From Aeromonas simiae (GTDB taxonomy: Bacteria > Pseudomonadota > Gammaproteobacteria > Enterobacterales > Aeromonadaceae): 36,951 bases of DNA. The notes beneath the pieces are model-generated. The model saw nothing but the letters and a program-made list of their open reading frames with translations, had not been told where the DNA came from and did no database searches. The stretch covers positions 1 to 36,951 of the forward strand of contig NZ_CDBY01000055.1 in the NCBI RefSeq assembly GCF_000820125.1, read 5' to 3'. Shown here in pieces: positions 1 through 8,327 of the stretch (position 1 is its first letter; every line of letters begins with the position of its first letter). A program made the position numbers and the translations under genes.

Positions 1-354
1 TTTTCGATGCTGATTGACATCTCTGAGCTGCGCCAGCGGGCCGATCAGGCCGGTGTCACTATGTCGCAGGGCCAAGGCATCATCAGAGAGACGGTGGCGA
101 GTGCCCGCCAGGCAGGTCATGCCATTGGTGAAATCAACGGGGCGGTCAACTGCATCTCCGAGATGAGCACCCAGATTGCAACCGCCACTGAGCAGCAAAA
201 TGCCGTGACCGAAGAGCTGAACCGCAACATGGTCAACATCAGCAAAGCCTCGGAAGAGGTGGCGACCGGTGCAGATCAAATGGCTCAGGCTTGCAACGAG
301 CTGACCCAACTATCCAGCCAGCTGCATGAGATGGTTCACCGTTTCCGAGTGTAA
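1..354 (+). CDS. Methyl-accepting chemotaxis protein, C-terminal fragment (5' end outside window)
   Basis: The reading frame is open from base 1 and ends at TAA 352-354, so this is the last 117 codons of a longer gene. The visible part is the distal arm of the MCP cytoplasmic signalling domain: a long Ala/Glu/Gln-rich coiled coil with the typical ATEQQNAVTEELNRN stretch that carries adaptation sites in this family, ending in HEMVHRFRV. Proteins of this family sense ligands and control the CheA kinase through CheW. The sensor domain and membrane segments lie outside the window, so the ligand cannot be inferred. The ATG at 7 is internal, not a start. Family assignment is firm. Confidence 0.93.
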   Translation, partial: FSMLIDISELRQRADQAGVTMSQGQGIIRETVASARQAGHAIGEINGAVNCISEMSTQIATATEQQNAVTEELNRNMVNISKASEEVATGADQMAQACNELTQLSSQLHEMVHRFRV

Positions 355-369
355 TCATGCAGGCGAACA

Positions 370-390
370 AGAGGGGCATCATGCCCCTCT
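370..390 (+). terminator. Hairpin just after the MCP gene
   Basis: An inverted repeat AGAGGGGC / GCCCCTCT (8 bp, 5-nt loop) lies 16 bases after the MCP stop and is followed by a weakly T-rich stretch. It is probably a first, weak terminator for the MCP gene, backed up by the stronger hairpin at 423-448. Confidence 0.5.
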
Positions 391-422
391 GTCTTATATG
401 TTCGAATTGTCATGCCCAAATA

Positions 423-448
423 AAAGAGCCGCCTTCGGGCGGCTCTTT
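423..448. terminator. Bidirectional terminator between MCP and the Ig-like gene
   Basis: A perfect 11-bp stem (AAAGAGCCGCC / GGCGGCTCTTT) closes a TTCG tetraloop. It has A-runs on the left and T-runs on the right, so it can act on both strands. It lies between the converging stops of the MCP gene (354) and the Ig-like lipoprotein gene (464). Confidence 0.85.
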
Positions 449-463
449 GCATAAGGCATTTGC

Positions 464-3400
464 TTATAACAGGCCTTTATAGATCAGGGTATTACTGTTC
501 ACCCCATTGAGGCTGGCCTGGAAGGTGCTGTCGGTTAGCAGGTTCACCAGAACGTAAGTGTTCCCTAGCCCCAGCGTGATCAGCGAGCCATTGTTGCGGA
601 TGCTGGCCGAGCTGGTGACATTCTGCTGGCTGCCATCCGAGTAGGTGGCCATCACGGTAAAGGTCAGTGTGCGGGCCAGGGTCAGCACATTGAGCGACTC
701 GGTGGCGGACAGGGTCAGGCTCGAGAGCGTGGCTGCCGTGACGGACACCGCCGTGGTGGCGCTTTGCCCGCCCAAGCTGGCGCGGATGGTCGCGGAGCCC
801 ACGTTCACGCCACTGACGGTGCCATCAAGATCGACCGTGGCGACGCCCGTGTTGTTACTGCTCCAACTGGCCAGCGCCGATACATCCATCTGAGTCAGGT
901 CGCTCAGGGTGGCGATAGCCTTGAGTTGCCCCTGGGTTCCCTTGGCCAGTGGAGCGATCGGCGTAATGCTGATGCCGGTGATCACCGCATTGGTGACGCT
1001 AAGGCCGATATTCTGGCTAACACCCCCCAACTGCCCGCTTACGGTGGCATTACCAACGCCAAGGGCAGTGACCTTACCGTTAGCGTCGACACCCAGCACG
1101 CCGGTGTCACTGCTGCCCCAGTTTACCTGATTGGTGACATCGACGACGTTGCCGTCGCTGTAGGTCGCCAGCGCTTGCAACTGGGTGCTCAGACCGAGAG
1201 CCAGCGTGCTGTCGGTGGCCTTGAGATCGATGCTGGCCACGGTCGCCGGTGTCACCGTGATGGCCAGATCCTGCGTCACACCGTTGAGCTGGGCATGAAT
1301 GGTCGCCGAACCCGGATTGACGGCGGTGACCTGACCACTGGCATTCACGGTGGCGACGTTCGCGTCGGAACTGCTCCAGGAGACCTGGCTGCTGACATCC
1401 TGCACGCTGCCATCGGAGAGCGTGGCCTTGGCACTGAGCTGGGTTTTACTGCCTGCCGCCAGCGACGTGGAAGACGCCCCAATCTCGATGCTGCTGACGG
1501 TCGCTGCGGTGACCGTCACCTGCGCCGCATTACTGCTGACCCCTCCCTGAGTGGCAACGACGGTGGCACTGCCCGTTGCGACGGCGGTGAGCTGTCCGCT
1601 TCCCGATACGGTGGCGATGTTGCCCGGAGTCACTCCCCAGCTCACCTGAGCGGTGAGATTTTGGGTTGAGCCATCACTGAATGTCGCCATGGCGGTCAGT
1701 TGCTGACTGGTTCCCTTGGCAAGGGTGATGGTCGCAGGGATGACTTGCAGCTGATCCAGGGTGGCATTTGTCACCGTGAGGGCGAGCGGCGCACTCTCAA
1801 CACCATTGATCTTGGCGCTGATGTTGCTGCTGCCCAGTGCCACGGCGGTTGCCTTCCCGCTCGTGTCGATGGTGACACGACTCGTGTCGCTGCTCAGCCA
1901 GGAGACCTGATTGCTCACATCTTGCGTGGTGCCATCACTTAAGGTCGCTTGTGCGCTGAACTGCACCGATGTCCCCTTCGCCAGGGTGCTAGCACCGCTG
2001 AGGCTGATGTGCACCGTGCTGACCACGGCATTGGTCACGGTGACGCTCGCTCCGTTACTGGTGACCCCTCCGAGGGTGGCGGTGACGGTCGCGTTGCCAG
2101 CCTTGAGGCCGGTCGCTTCACCGCTCAGATTGAGTGCCAGCACATCAAGGGCGCTGCTGATCCAGCTCGCCTTGCCACTCACATCCTGGGTGGTTCCATC
2201 GCTGAAGCTCGCCAGCGCCTGGAACTGCAGCTTGGTGCCTGCCGCCAGTGAAGGGGTGGGCGGGATCACCTGGATGCTGCTCACGACCGCATCGGTAACG
2301 GTGAGACTGGCACTTTGGCTGATGCCTTGCAGGTTGGCTCCGATGGTGACACTGCCCTTGGCGATGGCACTGACCATGCCCTGCGAGGTCACGGTAGCCA
2401 CGGCAGGATCGCTACTGCTCCAGGACACCTGGCCGCTGACATCTTGCACACTGCCATCCGAGAGGGTCGCCAGTGCGCTCATCTTGGTCTGTGTTCCCAT
2501 GGCCAGATTCAGCGTGGCCGGGATCACTTGCAGGCTCTGTACGGTAGCACTCGTCACCGTCAGTGTGACCGGGTTGCTGTCGATGCTGCCACTGTGGGCG
2601 GTGACGGTGGCATTACCTTGAGCCACCGAGTTTGCCTCGCCGGTCAGGCTAACCGCGATAACCCCAGGAGCGCTGCTGAGCCAGTTCACCTGATGGGTGA
2701 CGTCTTGCGTTGAGCCGTCACTGAAGGTGGCGATGGCTTGCAGTTGCACCTTGGTGCCAAGGGCCAGGTTTGCGCTCGGAGGGATAGCTTGTAGCGATAC
2801 CAGGGTGGCATCCGTGATAGTCAGTGCGGCCTGATTGCTGGTGACGCCGCCGAGGCTGGCCGTCACATTGGCACTGCCCTTGGCCAGTGCAGTCGCCTCA
2901 CCACTTGTCGAGATGGTCAGCAGTGTGGGAGCACTGGTCAGCCAGCTGGCTTGGCCGCTGACATCCTGCGTGGAGCCATCGCTAAAGGTGGCGACCGCTT
3001 GCAGTTGTAGCTTGGTTCCCTTGGCAAGGGTTGCGGTGGGCGGAATGACCTGGATAGCGGCGACCACAGCGTCACTCACCGAGAGGGTGGCGGTCTGGGT
3101 GACCCCTTGCAGGAAGGCGCTGATGGTGACGTCCCCCTTGGTCTGGGCCGTGACCAGCCCTTGGCTGGAGACGCTCGCCACCGAGGGATCACTGCTGCTC
3201 CAGGAGACCTGGCCGCTCACGTCCTGGACGCTGCCGTCGGAGAAGGCCGCCGTGGCGGTCAGTTTGGCCTGGGTTCCCATGGCAAGATTCAAGGTGGGGG
3301 GGCTTATCTGGATGGTGGAGAGGGCGGCATCCGTGACGGTGATGGCGACGGGGGCGCTGCTGACACCCGCTATGTGGGCTGAGACATGGGCACTGCCGAC

Positions 3401-5287
3401 ATCGACGGCACTGACCTCCCCTTGAAGGCTGACAACCAGTACCGAGGGATTGTCGCTCAGCCAGGCTACTTGGCTGGACATCTCCTGAGTGGTGCCGTCA
3501 CTGAAGGTGGCGATGGCTTGCAGTTGTAACTTGGTGCCGAGTGCCAGCGTGGCCGAGGGCGGGATGACATGCAGGCTGGCTACGGTGGCATCGGTGATGG
3601 TGACGCTGGCACTATGGGTTACACCTTGCAAGGTCGCGCTGAGCGTGGCGCTGCCCTTGGCAATCGCAGTGGCCAGCCCGGATGCGTCTATGGTGACGAT
3701 GGCTGCATTACTGGTGCTCCAAGCCGCCTGGTTGGTGATGTCCACGGTACTGCCATCGGAAAGGGTTGCGATGGCGGTGAAGTGGACCTGAGTCCCCAAG
3801 GCCAGAGAGGTGGTCGCGGGTATCACCTGGATAGACTGCACGCTTGCATTACTCACAGTGACGTGGCTGAGGTTACTCAGCAGACCCTGCCAGCTTGCAC
3901 TCACCGTCACATTTCCCGGTTTTACCGCCGTTGCCAGCCCGTCAAGATCGATGGTGAGCAGGCTGATGTCGTCGCTGTCCCAATCGACCAACGAGGTCAC
4001 ATCCTGCGTGGAACCATCGCTGAAGGTGGCTTGGGCAGTAAAGGGAAGTTTGAGCCCAGGAGCCAGCGTGGCATTGGACGGCTGAATTTGCAGCGTCGTC
4101 GGCACGGCATTACTGACCTCAATGGCGACTTCATGACTGATGCCCTGTATGGCGGCCCGAATAAGCGCATTGCCTCGTGCGACGGCCGTTGCGACGCCTT
4201 GGGCATTGATGGTGAGCACCTGCTCGTCACTGCTGCTCCAGTTGACCTGGGTCGTGACATCTTGAGTGGTGTTGTCCGAGAGGGTCGCAATCGCCTTAAA
4301 GCTGGTACGGGTTCCGATCGCCAGCGTGGCGCTGGTCGGGATGATGTGTAGTTTGGCAACGGTGGCATTGCTGATGGTGAGTGAGGTGCTTGCCTTCACG
4401 CCTTTTAGCGCCGCATTGATGGTGGCTTTGCCGGCGGCGATCCCTTTGACTGTGCCGCTGGTATCGACCGTGGCCACCGTGCTGTCACTGCTGCTCCAGC
4501 TGGCTTGAGTGCTGATATCGACAGTGCTGTTGTCCTCCAAAATGGCCACTGCCTTCATCTTGACGGAGGTACCCTTGGCCAGCGTTGCGGTAGAGGAAAG
4601 GATCTGGATACGTGATATTCCAAGCTCGGACACGGTGATCGTTGCCTCACCCTTCTTGCCCTGGGCCGCTGCGGTTATTGTGGCCTGTCCAATGGCGAGC
4701 CCTGTGGCTAATCCCTTCTTCGCATCCACCGATAAAATATCTGGCTTGTTGCTGCTCCAGCTGGATTGGCCTGTTATCTCCTGCGTAGTGCCATCACTCA
4801 TGGTTGCTATCGCTTTCAGTTGCAGGGTTAATCCTTTGGCCAACCGCTCGGCAGGAGGGATCACTTGAACTTTACTGACGACGGCGTCAGTGATGGTCAG
4901 GGTGGAGGTGTTACTCGTCAGGCCTTGGTAGGTGGCCGTAATCGTGACGACCCCCTTTAGCATGGCTTTGATGACGCCTTGCTTGTCTATATTGGCCAGC
5001 TTGCCGTTAGAGATATGCCAACTGACTTGAGTGCTGACATCTTCCTGGGTGTCATCGCTGTAGATAGCCACGGCCTTGTACTGGGCCTGGAGGCCAAGAG
5101 GCAGGTTTGGGTTTGTTTGATCCCGACGAGCGTCGGTACTGCTGGAACTAGAGATTTGCACCTTGGTCAGGGTACGAGTGCTGGGAGGTGTGCCGCCATT
5201 GCTATCATCACCCCCTCCACCGCCACCACAGGCTGATAGAAGGGTAGCCATCAGAATAGATGCGAGAAAATAAAGCATCCTGCTCAT
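464..5287 (-). CDS. Giant lipoprotein with 18 tandem bacterial Ig-like (BIG2) domains
   Basis: The protein has 1607 residues from the ATG at 5287, chosen because AAGGAG lies 7-8 bases upstream; an in-frame ATG at 5305 would put that ribosome site inside the gene. Residues 1-20 are a lipoprotein signal ending in the lipobox LLSAC, then a GGGGGGDD linker. Glycine after the Cys argues for outer-membrane sorting in Gram-negatives. From about residue 40 to the end there are 18 repeats of 85-97 residues with the pattern LAxGTxxQLxAxATFSDGSTQDVSxQVSWSSS...VxxxGxATAxxxGxATVxAxxxGV, which is the BIG2 fold found in adhesins and surface proteins. Apart from the lipobox I saw no cysteine. There is no barrel, LPXTG, RTX or enzymatic domain. 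The likely role is a surface fibre or adhesin/matrix protein (inference). The last unit is divergent and may be a cap. Confidence 0.88.
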   Translation of the reverse strand: MSRMLYFLASILMATLLSACGGGGGGDDSNGGTPPSTRTLTKVQISSSSSTDARRDQTNPNLPLGLQAQYKAVAIYSDDTQEDVSTQVSWHISNGKLANIDKQGVIKAMLKGVVTITATYQGLTSNTSTLTITDAVVSKVQVIPPAERLAKGLTLQLKAIATMSDGTTQEITGQSSWSSNKPDILSVDAKKGLATGLAIGQATITAAAQGKKGEATITVSELGISRIQILSSTATLAKGTSVKMKAVAILEDNSTVDISTQASWSSSDSTVATVDTSGTVKGIAAGKATINAALKGVKASTSLTISNATVAKLHIIPTSATLAIGTRTSFKAIATLSDNTTQDVTTQVNWSSSDEQVLTINAQGVATAVARGNALIRAAIQGISHEVAIEVSNAVPTTLQIQPSNATLAPGLKLPFTAQATFSDGSTQDVTSLVDWDSDDISLLTIDLDGLATAVKPGNVTVSASWQGLLSNLSHVTVSNASVQSIQVIPATTSLALGTQVHFTAIATLSDGSTVDITNQAAWSTSNAAIVTIDASGLATAIAKGSATLSATLQGVTHSASVTITDATVASLHVIPPSATLALGTKLQLQAIATFSDGTTQEMSSQVAWLSDNPSVLVVSLQGEVSAVDVGSAHVSAHIAGVSSAPVAITVTDAALSTIQISPPTLNLAMGTQAKLTATAAFSDGSVQDVSGQVSWSSSDPSVASVSSQGLVTAQTKGDVTISAFLQGVTQTATLSVSDAVVAAIQVIPPTATLAKGTKLQLQAVATFSDGSTQDVSGQASWLTSAPTLLTISTSGEATALAKGSANVTASLGGVTSNQAALTITDATLVSLQAIPPSANLALGTKVQLQAIATFSDGSTQDVTHQVNWLSSAPGVIAVSLTGEANSVAQGNATVTAHSGSIDSNPVTLTVTSATVQSLQVIPATLNLAMGTQTKMSALATLSDGSVQDVSGQVSWSSSDPAVATVTSQGMVSAIAKGSVTIGANLQGISQSASLTVTDAVVSSIQVIPPTPSLAAGTKLQFQALASFSDGTTQDVSGKASWISSALDVLALNLSGEATGLKAGNATVTATLGGVTSNGASVTVTNAVVSTVHISLSGASTLAKGTSVQFSAQATLSDGTTQDVSNQVSWLSSDTSRVTIDTSGKATAVALGSSNISAKINGVESAPLALTVTNATLDQLQVIPATITLAKGTSQQLTAMATFSDGSTQNLTAQVSWGVTPGNIATVSGSGQLTAVATGSATVVATQGGVSSNAAQVTVTAATVSSIEIGASSTSLAAGSKTQLSAKATLSDGSVQDVSSQVSWSSSDANVATVNASGQVTAVNPGSATIHAQLNGVTQDLAITVTPATVASIDLKATDSTLALGLSTQLQALATYSDGNVVDVTNQVNWGSSDTGVLGVDANGKVTALGVGNATVSGQLGGVSQNIGLSVTNAVITGISITPIAPLAKGTQGQLKAIATLSDLTQMDVSALASWSSNNTGVATVDLDGTVSGVNVGSATIRASLGGQSATTAVSVTAATLSSLTLSATESLNVLTLARTLTFTVMATYSDGSQQNVTSSASIRNNGSLITLGLGNTYVLVNLLTDSTFQASLNGVNSNTLIYKGLL
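467..5170 (-). repeat. 18-unit tandem repeat array inside the Ig-like gene
   Basis: Units are mostly 86 or 87 codons (range 85-97) and are clearly related at DNA level. For example, a stretch beginning CTGAAGGTGGCGATGG occurs at 3501 and again at 2721, exactly 780 bp apart. Unit 1, nearest the signal peptide, is longest (97 codons) and unit 18 is most diverged. Units 7-8-9 (2804-3583) and 10-11-12 (2024-2803) match in order and in length (87-86-87), which indicates a block duplication of three units. Confidence 0.9.
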
Positions 5288-5722
5288 AGGTATTCTCCTT
5301 TGCATGAAAAGATATTTTCTGATGTAAATGAGGCTATCCTGGGCTAACAGGATTGTTTTGGTAAAGGCATAACAGTGCCTCCTCGTGAGAGACTAGAACT
5401 CAATCTTTGAAGGGGGGGTTATCCCGAGCCAAAATATTTGGCGAACAAGTTATCATTGCCCATTAATATTTTATTGAATCGGGGGGCTTTTTATTAATAG
5501 TTCTATTCCTAAACAGCTGCCACCACACCTCATATAATTTTTTGTTCTATACCGACGTCTAATATAAGACTCGAAAGCTTCCTAGACAGCAAGTGTGGGA
5601 TGTTTTTATTATTTTTTGCACTCTGGTGGCGTAGATTTAGTGATAGCGGTGCTATTGGAAGGGCGTAGTGGGCGCTTTTTCTGTGTGGATATTTCGCTTT
5701 GTTCTATAGGTGTAAGGATAAA

Positions 5723-5756
5723 ATCACCACTTTTTTATTATTGGTGATATTTTTTT
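5723..5756 (+). terminator. Terminator-like hairpin in the AT-rich gap
   Basis: ATCACCA (5723-5729) pairs with TGGTGAT (5742-5748) around a 12-nt T-rich loop and is followed by a run of seven T. It has terminator form on the plus strand, but no plus-strand gene is recognised upstream of it. It may end an unannotated short transcript or be a chance structure. Confidence 0.35.
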
Positions 5757-5965
5757 GATTAATTCTCTGAGTATGATAGCCATGGCTTCACGCATTGATG
5801 GCACTTCAGGTCGGTTGGAAATAGATGCTGTTTCAGTATTTCTATGGAGATTAACCCTTTCAAATGTACCTACTATCAGCGAATTGAACTATATGCCGTT
5901 ACCTTGCTCGCAAGTGATGGTACTACCCAGGGATAATGTTGACTAACTCGCCCTCTTTTCATTGT

Positions 5966-5994
5966 ATGGAGCTCAGTTATTGTTTGAGCTCCAT
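5966..5994 (-). terminator. Hairpin downstream of the yraR-like gene
   Basis: A 10-bp perfect stem (ATGGAGCTCA / TGAGCTCCAT) with a 9-nt loop lies 45 bases beyond the stop of the minus-strand gene ending at 6039. There is no T-run on either side, so it is either a weak terminator or an RNA 3'-end stabiliser. Confidence 0.35.
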
Positions 5995-6038
5995 GTATTC
6001 ATGAGCGTGGTATCGGATAAAGGGGGTCAAGCCGTTGG

Positions 6039-6671
6039 CTAGAGTACAAGCAAGCGCTCGTTCTCAACGATGTCGTTACCGACTCCGACAGCCAATTGCA
6101 CCATGGCGTGGGCCACTTGCGTTGCCTCAATCGCACGCCAACGGGTGAGCGGGCCACGCAACAGGGGAGCCAACAGCGGGTAGAGACGCTGAGTGATCTG
6201 CTCTGAGCGCCTCGGAGGTTGGCGTTGACCCAGCAGCATGGCGGGGCGGACGATGGCGAGTCGCTCCCATGTCTGTGCCAGAAGCGCTTGCTCCATCTCC
6301 CCTTTCGTGCGGGGGTAGAGAAAGAGCGAGTGTGGGTTGGCTCCCAGGCTGGAGATCACCACCAGGCGTCGACAGCCATGGCGGCGCGCCAGTTCGGCAA
6401 AACTCAGCACATAGTCGAGATCGACTCGGCGAAAGGCCTCGGCCGAGCCGGCCTCACGCCGGGTGGTGCCCAGCGCACAGAAGGCGGTATCGATAGGAAC
6501 GGGCAGATTCAGGTCGGTCAGGTGGGCAAAATCGGTCACCAACCAGTGGTGGCCATTTCGGGCGGTGCCGGCGCGGCGGCAGGGAAGCCAGAGATCATTA
6601 TTAGGCGCCAGCTGCTGCACCAAGACGCGGCCCACCAAGCCGGTGGCACCGCCAATCAGGATGTGTGACAT
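6039..6671 (-). CDS. yraR: YraR-like NAD(P)-binding Rossmann-fold protein
   Basis: A protein of 210 residues beginning with a Rossmann dinucleotide-binding loop (GGATGLVG, residues 7-14). It also has FCALGTTRREAGS and GANPHSLFLYPRTKGEMEQ, which match E. coli YraR closely as I recall it. It belongs to the atypical short-chain dehydrogenase group (NmrA/HTATIP2-like). The RTKGEMEQ segment holds the lysine of the family's YxxxK-like position. The substrate is unknown. GGAG lies about 10 bases before the ATG at 6671. It follows bamE on the same strand but is separated from it by a terminator, so it is probably transcribed from its own promoter or by read-through. Confidence 0.82.
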   Translation of the reverse strand: MSHILIGGATGLVGRVLVQQLAPNNDLWLPCRRAGTARNGHHWLVTDFAHLTDLNLPVPIDTAFCALGTTRREAGSAEAFRRVDLDYVLSFAELARRHGCRRLVVISSLGANPHSLFLYPRTKGEMEQALLAQTWERLAIVRPAMLLGQRQPPRRSEQITQRLYPLLAPLLRGPLTRWRAIEATQVAHAMVQLAVGVGNDIVENERLLVL

Positions 6672-6686
6672 GGTGTCATGTCTCCA

Positions 6687-6711
6687 TGAAAAAACCGGCC
6701 TGTGGCCGGTT
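6687..6711 (-). terminator. Terminator of bamE
   Basis: AACCGGCC / GGCCGGTT (8 bp, TGT loop, 6693-6711) is followed on the minus strand by six T, directly after the bamE stop at 6716. It has a classic intrinsic terminator form. Confidence 0.8.
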
Positions 6712-6715
6712 CTTG

Positions 6716-7054
6716 TCAGAGCGGGGTGTTGAAGGCGGCGGGCAGAGGAAAGTCGCCGCTGACGGTAGCCAGGCGATCGCCGACAAACTTCATGGTCAGC
6801 TCCTTGCGCTCCTTGTCGCCTCGACCCGGCTGGAACTCATAGAGGTAGTACCAGGTATCGGGGTCAAAGGCATCTTGCAGCATGGGCGAGCCCATCACGT
6901 AGGCGACCTGCTCGCGGGTCATTCCCTGGCGCAGCTTGTCCACCTGCTTTTGTTCCACATAGTTGCCCTGGGGAATATCGATGCGATAGACCAGGCCGCA
7001 ACCAGAAAGGGTGAGCGCGGTCAGGGCCGCGGCAATCAAGGGTTTCATCCGCAT
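6716..7054 (-). CDS. bamE: Outer-membrane assembly lipoprotein BamE (SmpA/OmlA)
   Basis: A 112-residue lipoprotein with a short signal and lipobox LSGC (Cys19), followed by the SmpA/OmlA fold. Family hallmarks are YRIDIPQGNYVEQ, LRQGMTREQVAYVMGSP and DTWYYLYEF. BamE is a small partner in the BAM complex that inserts beta-barrel proteins into the outer membrane. Length fits the family (113 in E. coli). Two close ATG codons exist (7054 and 7048) and neither has a strong ribosome site. In E. coli bamE is next to recN; here recN lies 4.3 kb away with four other genes between them. Confidence 0.95.
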   Translation of the reverse strand: MRMKPLIAAALTALTLSGCGLVYRIDIPQGNYVEQKQVDKLRQGMTREQVAYVMGSPMLQDAFDPDTWYYLYEFQPGRGDKERKELTMKFVGDRLATVSGDFPLPAAFNTPL

Positions 7055-7143
7055 AACGAGTTCAGATCATCCATACCGTCATTTTCAGCTCGGCACATCA
7101 TACCGGCAGCCATGCCGGAAGTAAAAAGCGAGCTGCATACGAA

Positions 7144-7166
7144 ACGGGGCGACCCTGTCGCCCCGT
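7144..7166 (-). terminator. Hairpin after the alcohol dehydrogenase gene
   Basis: ACGGGGCGAC / GTCGCCCCGT is a 10-bp perfect stem with a CCT loop, 10 bases beyond the minus-strand stop at 7176. The following bases are only weakly T-rich until a T5 run about 15 bases on. Confidence 0.5.
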
Positions 7167-7175
7167 ACCTCGTTG

Positions 7176-8327
7176 TTACATGGCCGCCTGGAAGATGGCA
7201 CGGATTTCGGCATGGTTGGCCTGCACCGGGTTGGTCAGCCCGCAGGCATCCTTGAGGGCATTCTCCGTCAGTCGGTCGAAGTCATCGACCTTGACGCCCA
7301 GCTGCTCTAGACCGGCCGGGATCTGCACGTCACGGGACAGGGTCTGGATAGCCGCGATGGCCGCAGCTGCCCCTTGGGCGTCATCCATGGCGCTGACATC
7401 AACCCCCATGAAACTGGCCACCTCCTTGAGACGAGCGGCACAAACCCGGGCGTTGAAGCTCTGCACATAGGGCAACAGCACGGCGTTGCACACCCCGTGT
7501 GGCAGGTCATAGAAGCCGCCAAGCTGGTGCGCCATGGCATGCACATAACCCAGGCCCGCGCTGTTGAAGGCCATACCGGCGAGGAATTGGGCATAGGCCA
7601 TCTGCTCGCGTGCCTCGATATTGTCCCCCTGCTGTACGGCGGTGCGCAGGTGCTTGGCGATCAGCTGGATCGCCATGATGGCGCTGGCATCGGTGATCGG
7701 GGTGGCAGCGCTGGAGACGTAGGCCTCGATGGCGTGGGTGAGGGCATCCATGCCGGTGGCAGCGGTCAGGCCAGCCGGCTTGGCCAGCATCAGCTCGGGG
7801 TCGTTGACCGACATCAGCGGGGTAACGTGCTTGTCGACGATGGCCATTTTCACGTGACGGGATTCGTCGGTGATGATGCAAAAACGGGTCATCTCGGAGG
7901 CGGTGCCGGCCGTGGTGTTGATGGCGATGAGCGGCAGCTGCGGCTTGGCAGAGCGATCCACCCCTTCGTAATCCTTGATGCTGCCCCCGTTGGCCGCCAG
8001 CAGGGCGATCCCCTTGGCGCAGTCGTGGGGTGAGCCGCCACCGAGGGAGATGACACAATCACACGCCTCTTGCTGGAGGCGGGCCAGACCGGCGTTGACG
8101 TTATCAACGGTCGGGTTGGGCTTGGTCTCGTCGAAGACGATGGCGGTGACGCCGCGCTCGGCCAGCAGAGTGGTGACCTTGGCCACGACCCCGAGGCGGT
8201 TGAGGATGTGATCGGTCACGATCAGCGCTTTGTGGTGGCCACGGCGGGCGATCTCGTCGGCGGCGTCAGACAGGCAGCCGGCGCCCATCAGGTTGATGGT
8301 GGGGATGTAGAAGGTGAATGCACTCAT
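7176..8327 (-). CDS. Iron-containing alcohol dehydrogenase (AdhB/YiaY type)
   Basis: A protein of 383 residues from the ATG at 8327, which has GGGAG 8 bases upstream and begins MSAFTFYIP; the frame stays open further upstream but that part looks non-coding. It is very close to Zymomonas AdhB and E. coli YiaY, both 383 residues. The NAD-binding [10 protein letters not shown] is at 96-105. The metal ligands fall at Asp194, His198, His263 and His277, in TGMDALTHA and [18 protein letters not shown], exactly as in AdhB. It should interconvert primary alcohols and aldehydes with NAD and Fe2+. It stands alone between bamE and udp, so its physiological substrate is not indicated by context. Confidence 0.93.
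   Translation of the reverse strand: MSAFTFYIPTINLMGAGCLSDAADEIARRGHHKALIVTDHILNRLGVVAKVTTLLAERGVTAIVFDETKPNPTVDNVNAGLARLQQEACDCVISLGGGSPHDCAKGIALLAANGGSIKDYEGVDRSAKPQLPLIAINTTAGTASEMTRFCIITDESRHVKMAIVDKHVTPLMSVNDPELMLAKPAGLTAATGMDALTHAIEAYVSSAATPITDASAIMAIQLIAKHLRTAVQQGDNIEAREQMAYAQFLAGMAFNSAGLGYVHAMAHQLGGFYDLPHGVCNAVLLPYVQSFNARVCAARLKEVASFMGVDVSAMDDAQGAAAAIAAIQTLSRDVQIPAGLEQLGVKVDDFDRLTENALKDACGLTNPVQANHAEIRAIFQAAM

Larger units (their letters stand above)
5306..6038. other. AT-rich gene-poor gap upstream of the Ig-like gene
   Basis: These 733 bases are clearly richer in A and T than the rest of the window, and I see no supported gene. The part next to 5287 must hold the promoter and leader of the Ig-like gene. 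The leader contains a 6-bp hairpin (5336-5341 / 5348-5353). Further out is an inverted repeat GCCAAA...TTTGGC (5428-5442) that could be an operator. A 63-codon frame at 5755-5946 starts with TTG, has no ribosome site and resembles nothing I know. Two further hairpins are listed separately. Confidence 0.6.

Noticed and set aside
645..5236. Many open frames on the plus strand opposite the Ig-like gene (up to about 300 codons)
   Set aside because: They arise because the repeated, stop-poor coding sequence leaves the other strand open. They lack ribosome sites and recognisable families, and repeat with the array.
5288..5400. Cyclic-di-GMP riboswitch in the leader of the Ig-like gene
   Set aside because: Leaders of surface proteins often carry one, but the conserved GEMM core sequences are not present. 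Only a 6-bp hairpin is seen.
5432..5485. Sigma-28 (flagellar) promoter before the Ig-like gene, suggested by TAAA...GATAA
   Set aside because: The spacer (12 bases) is too short for the consensus and only five of eight -10 bases match. The neighbouring MCP gene alone is not evidence.
5755..5946. 63-codon open frame in the AT-rich gap
   Set aside because: It has a TTG start without a ribosome site and no resemblance to any family, so it is reported only as part of the gap description.
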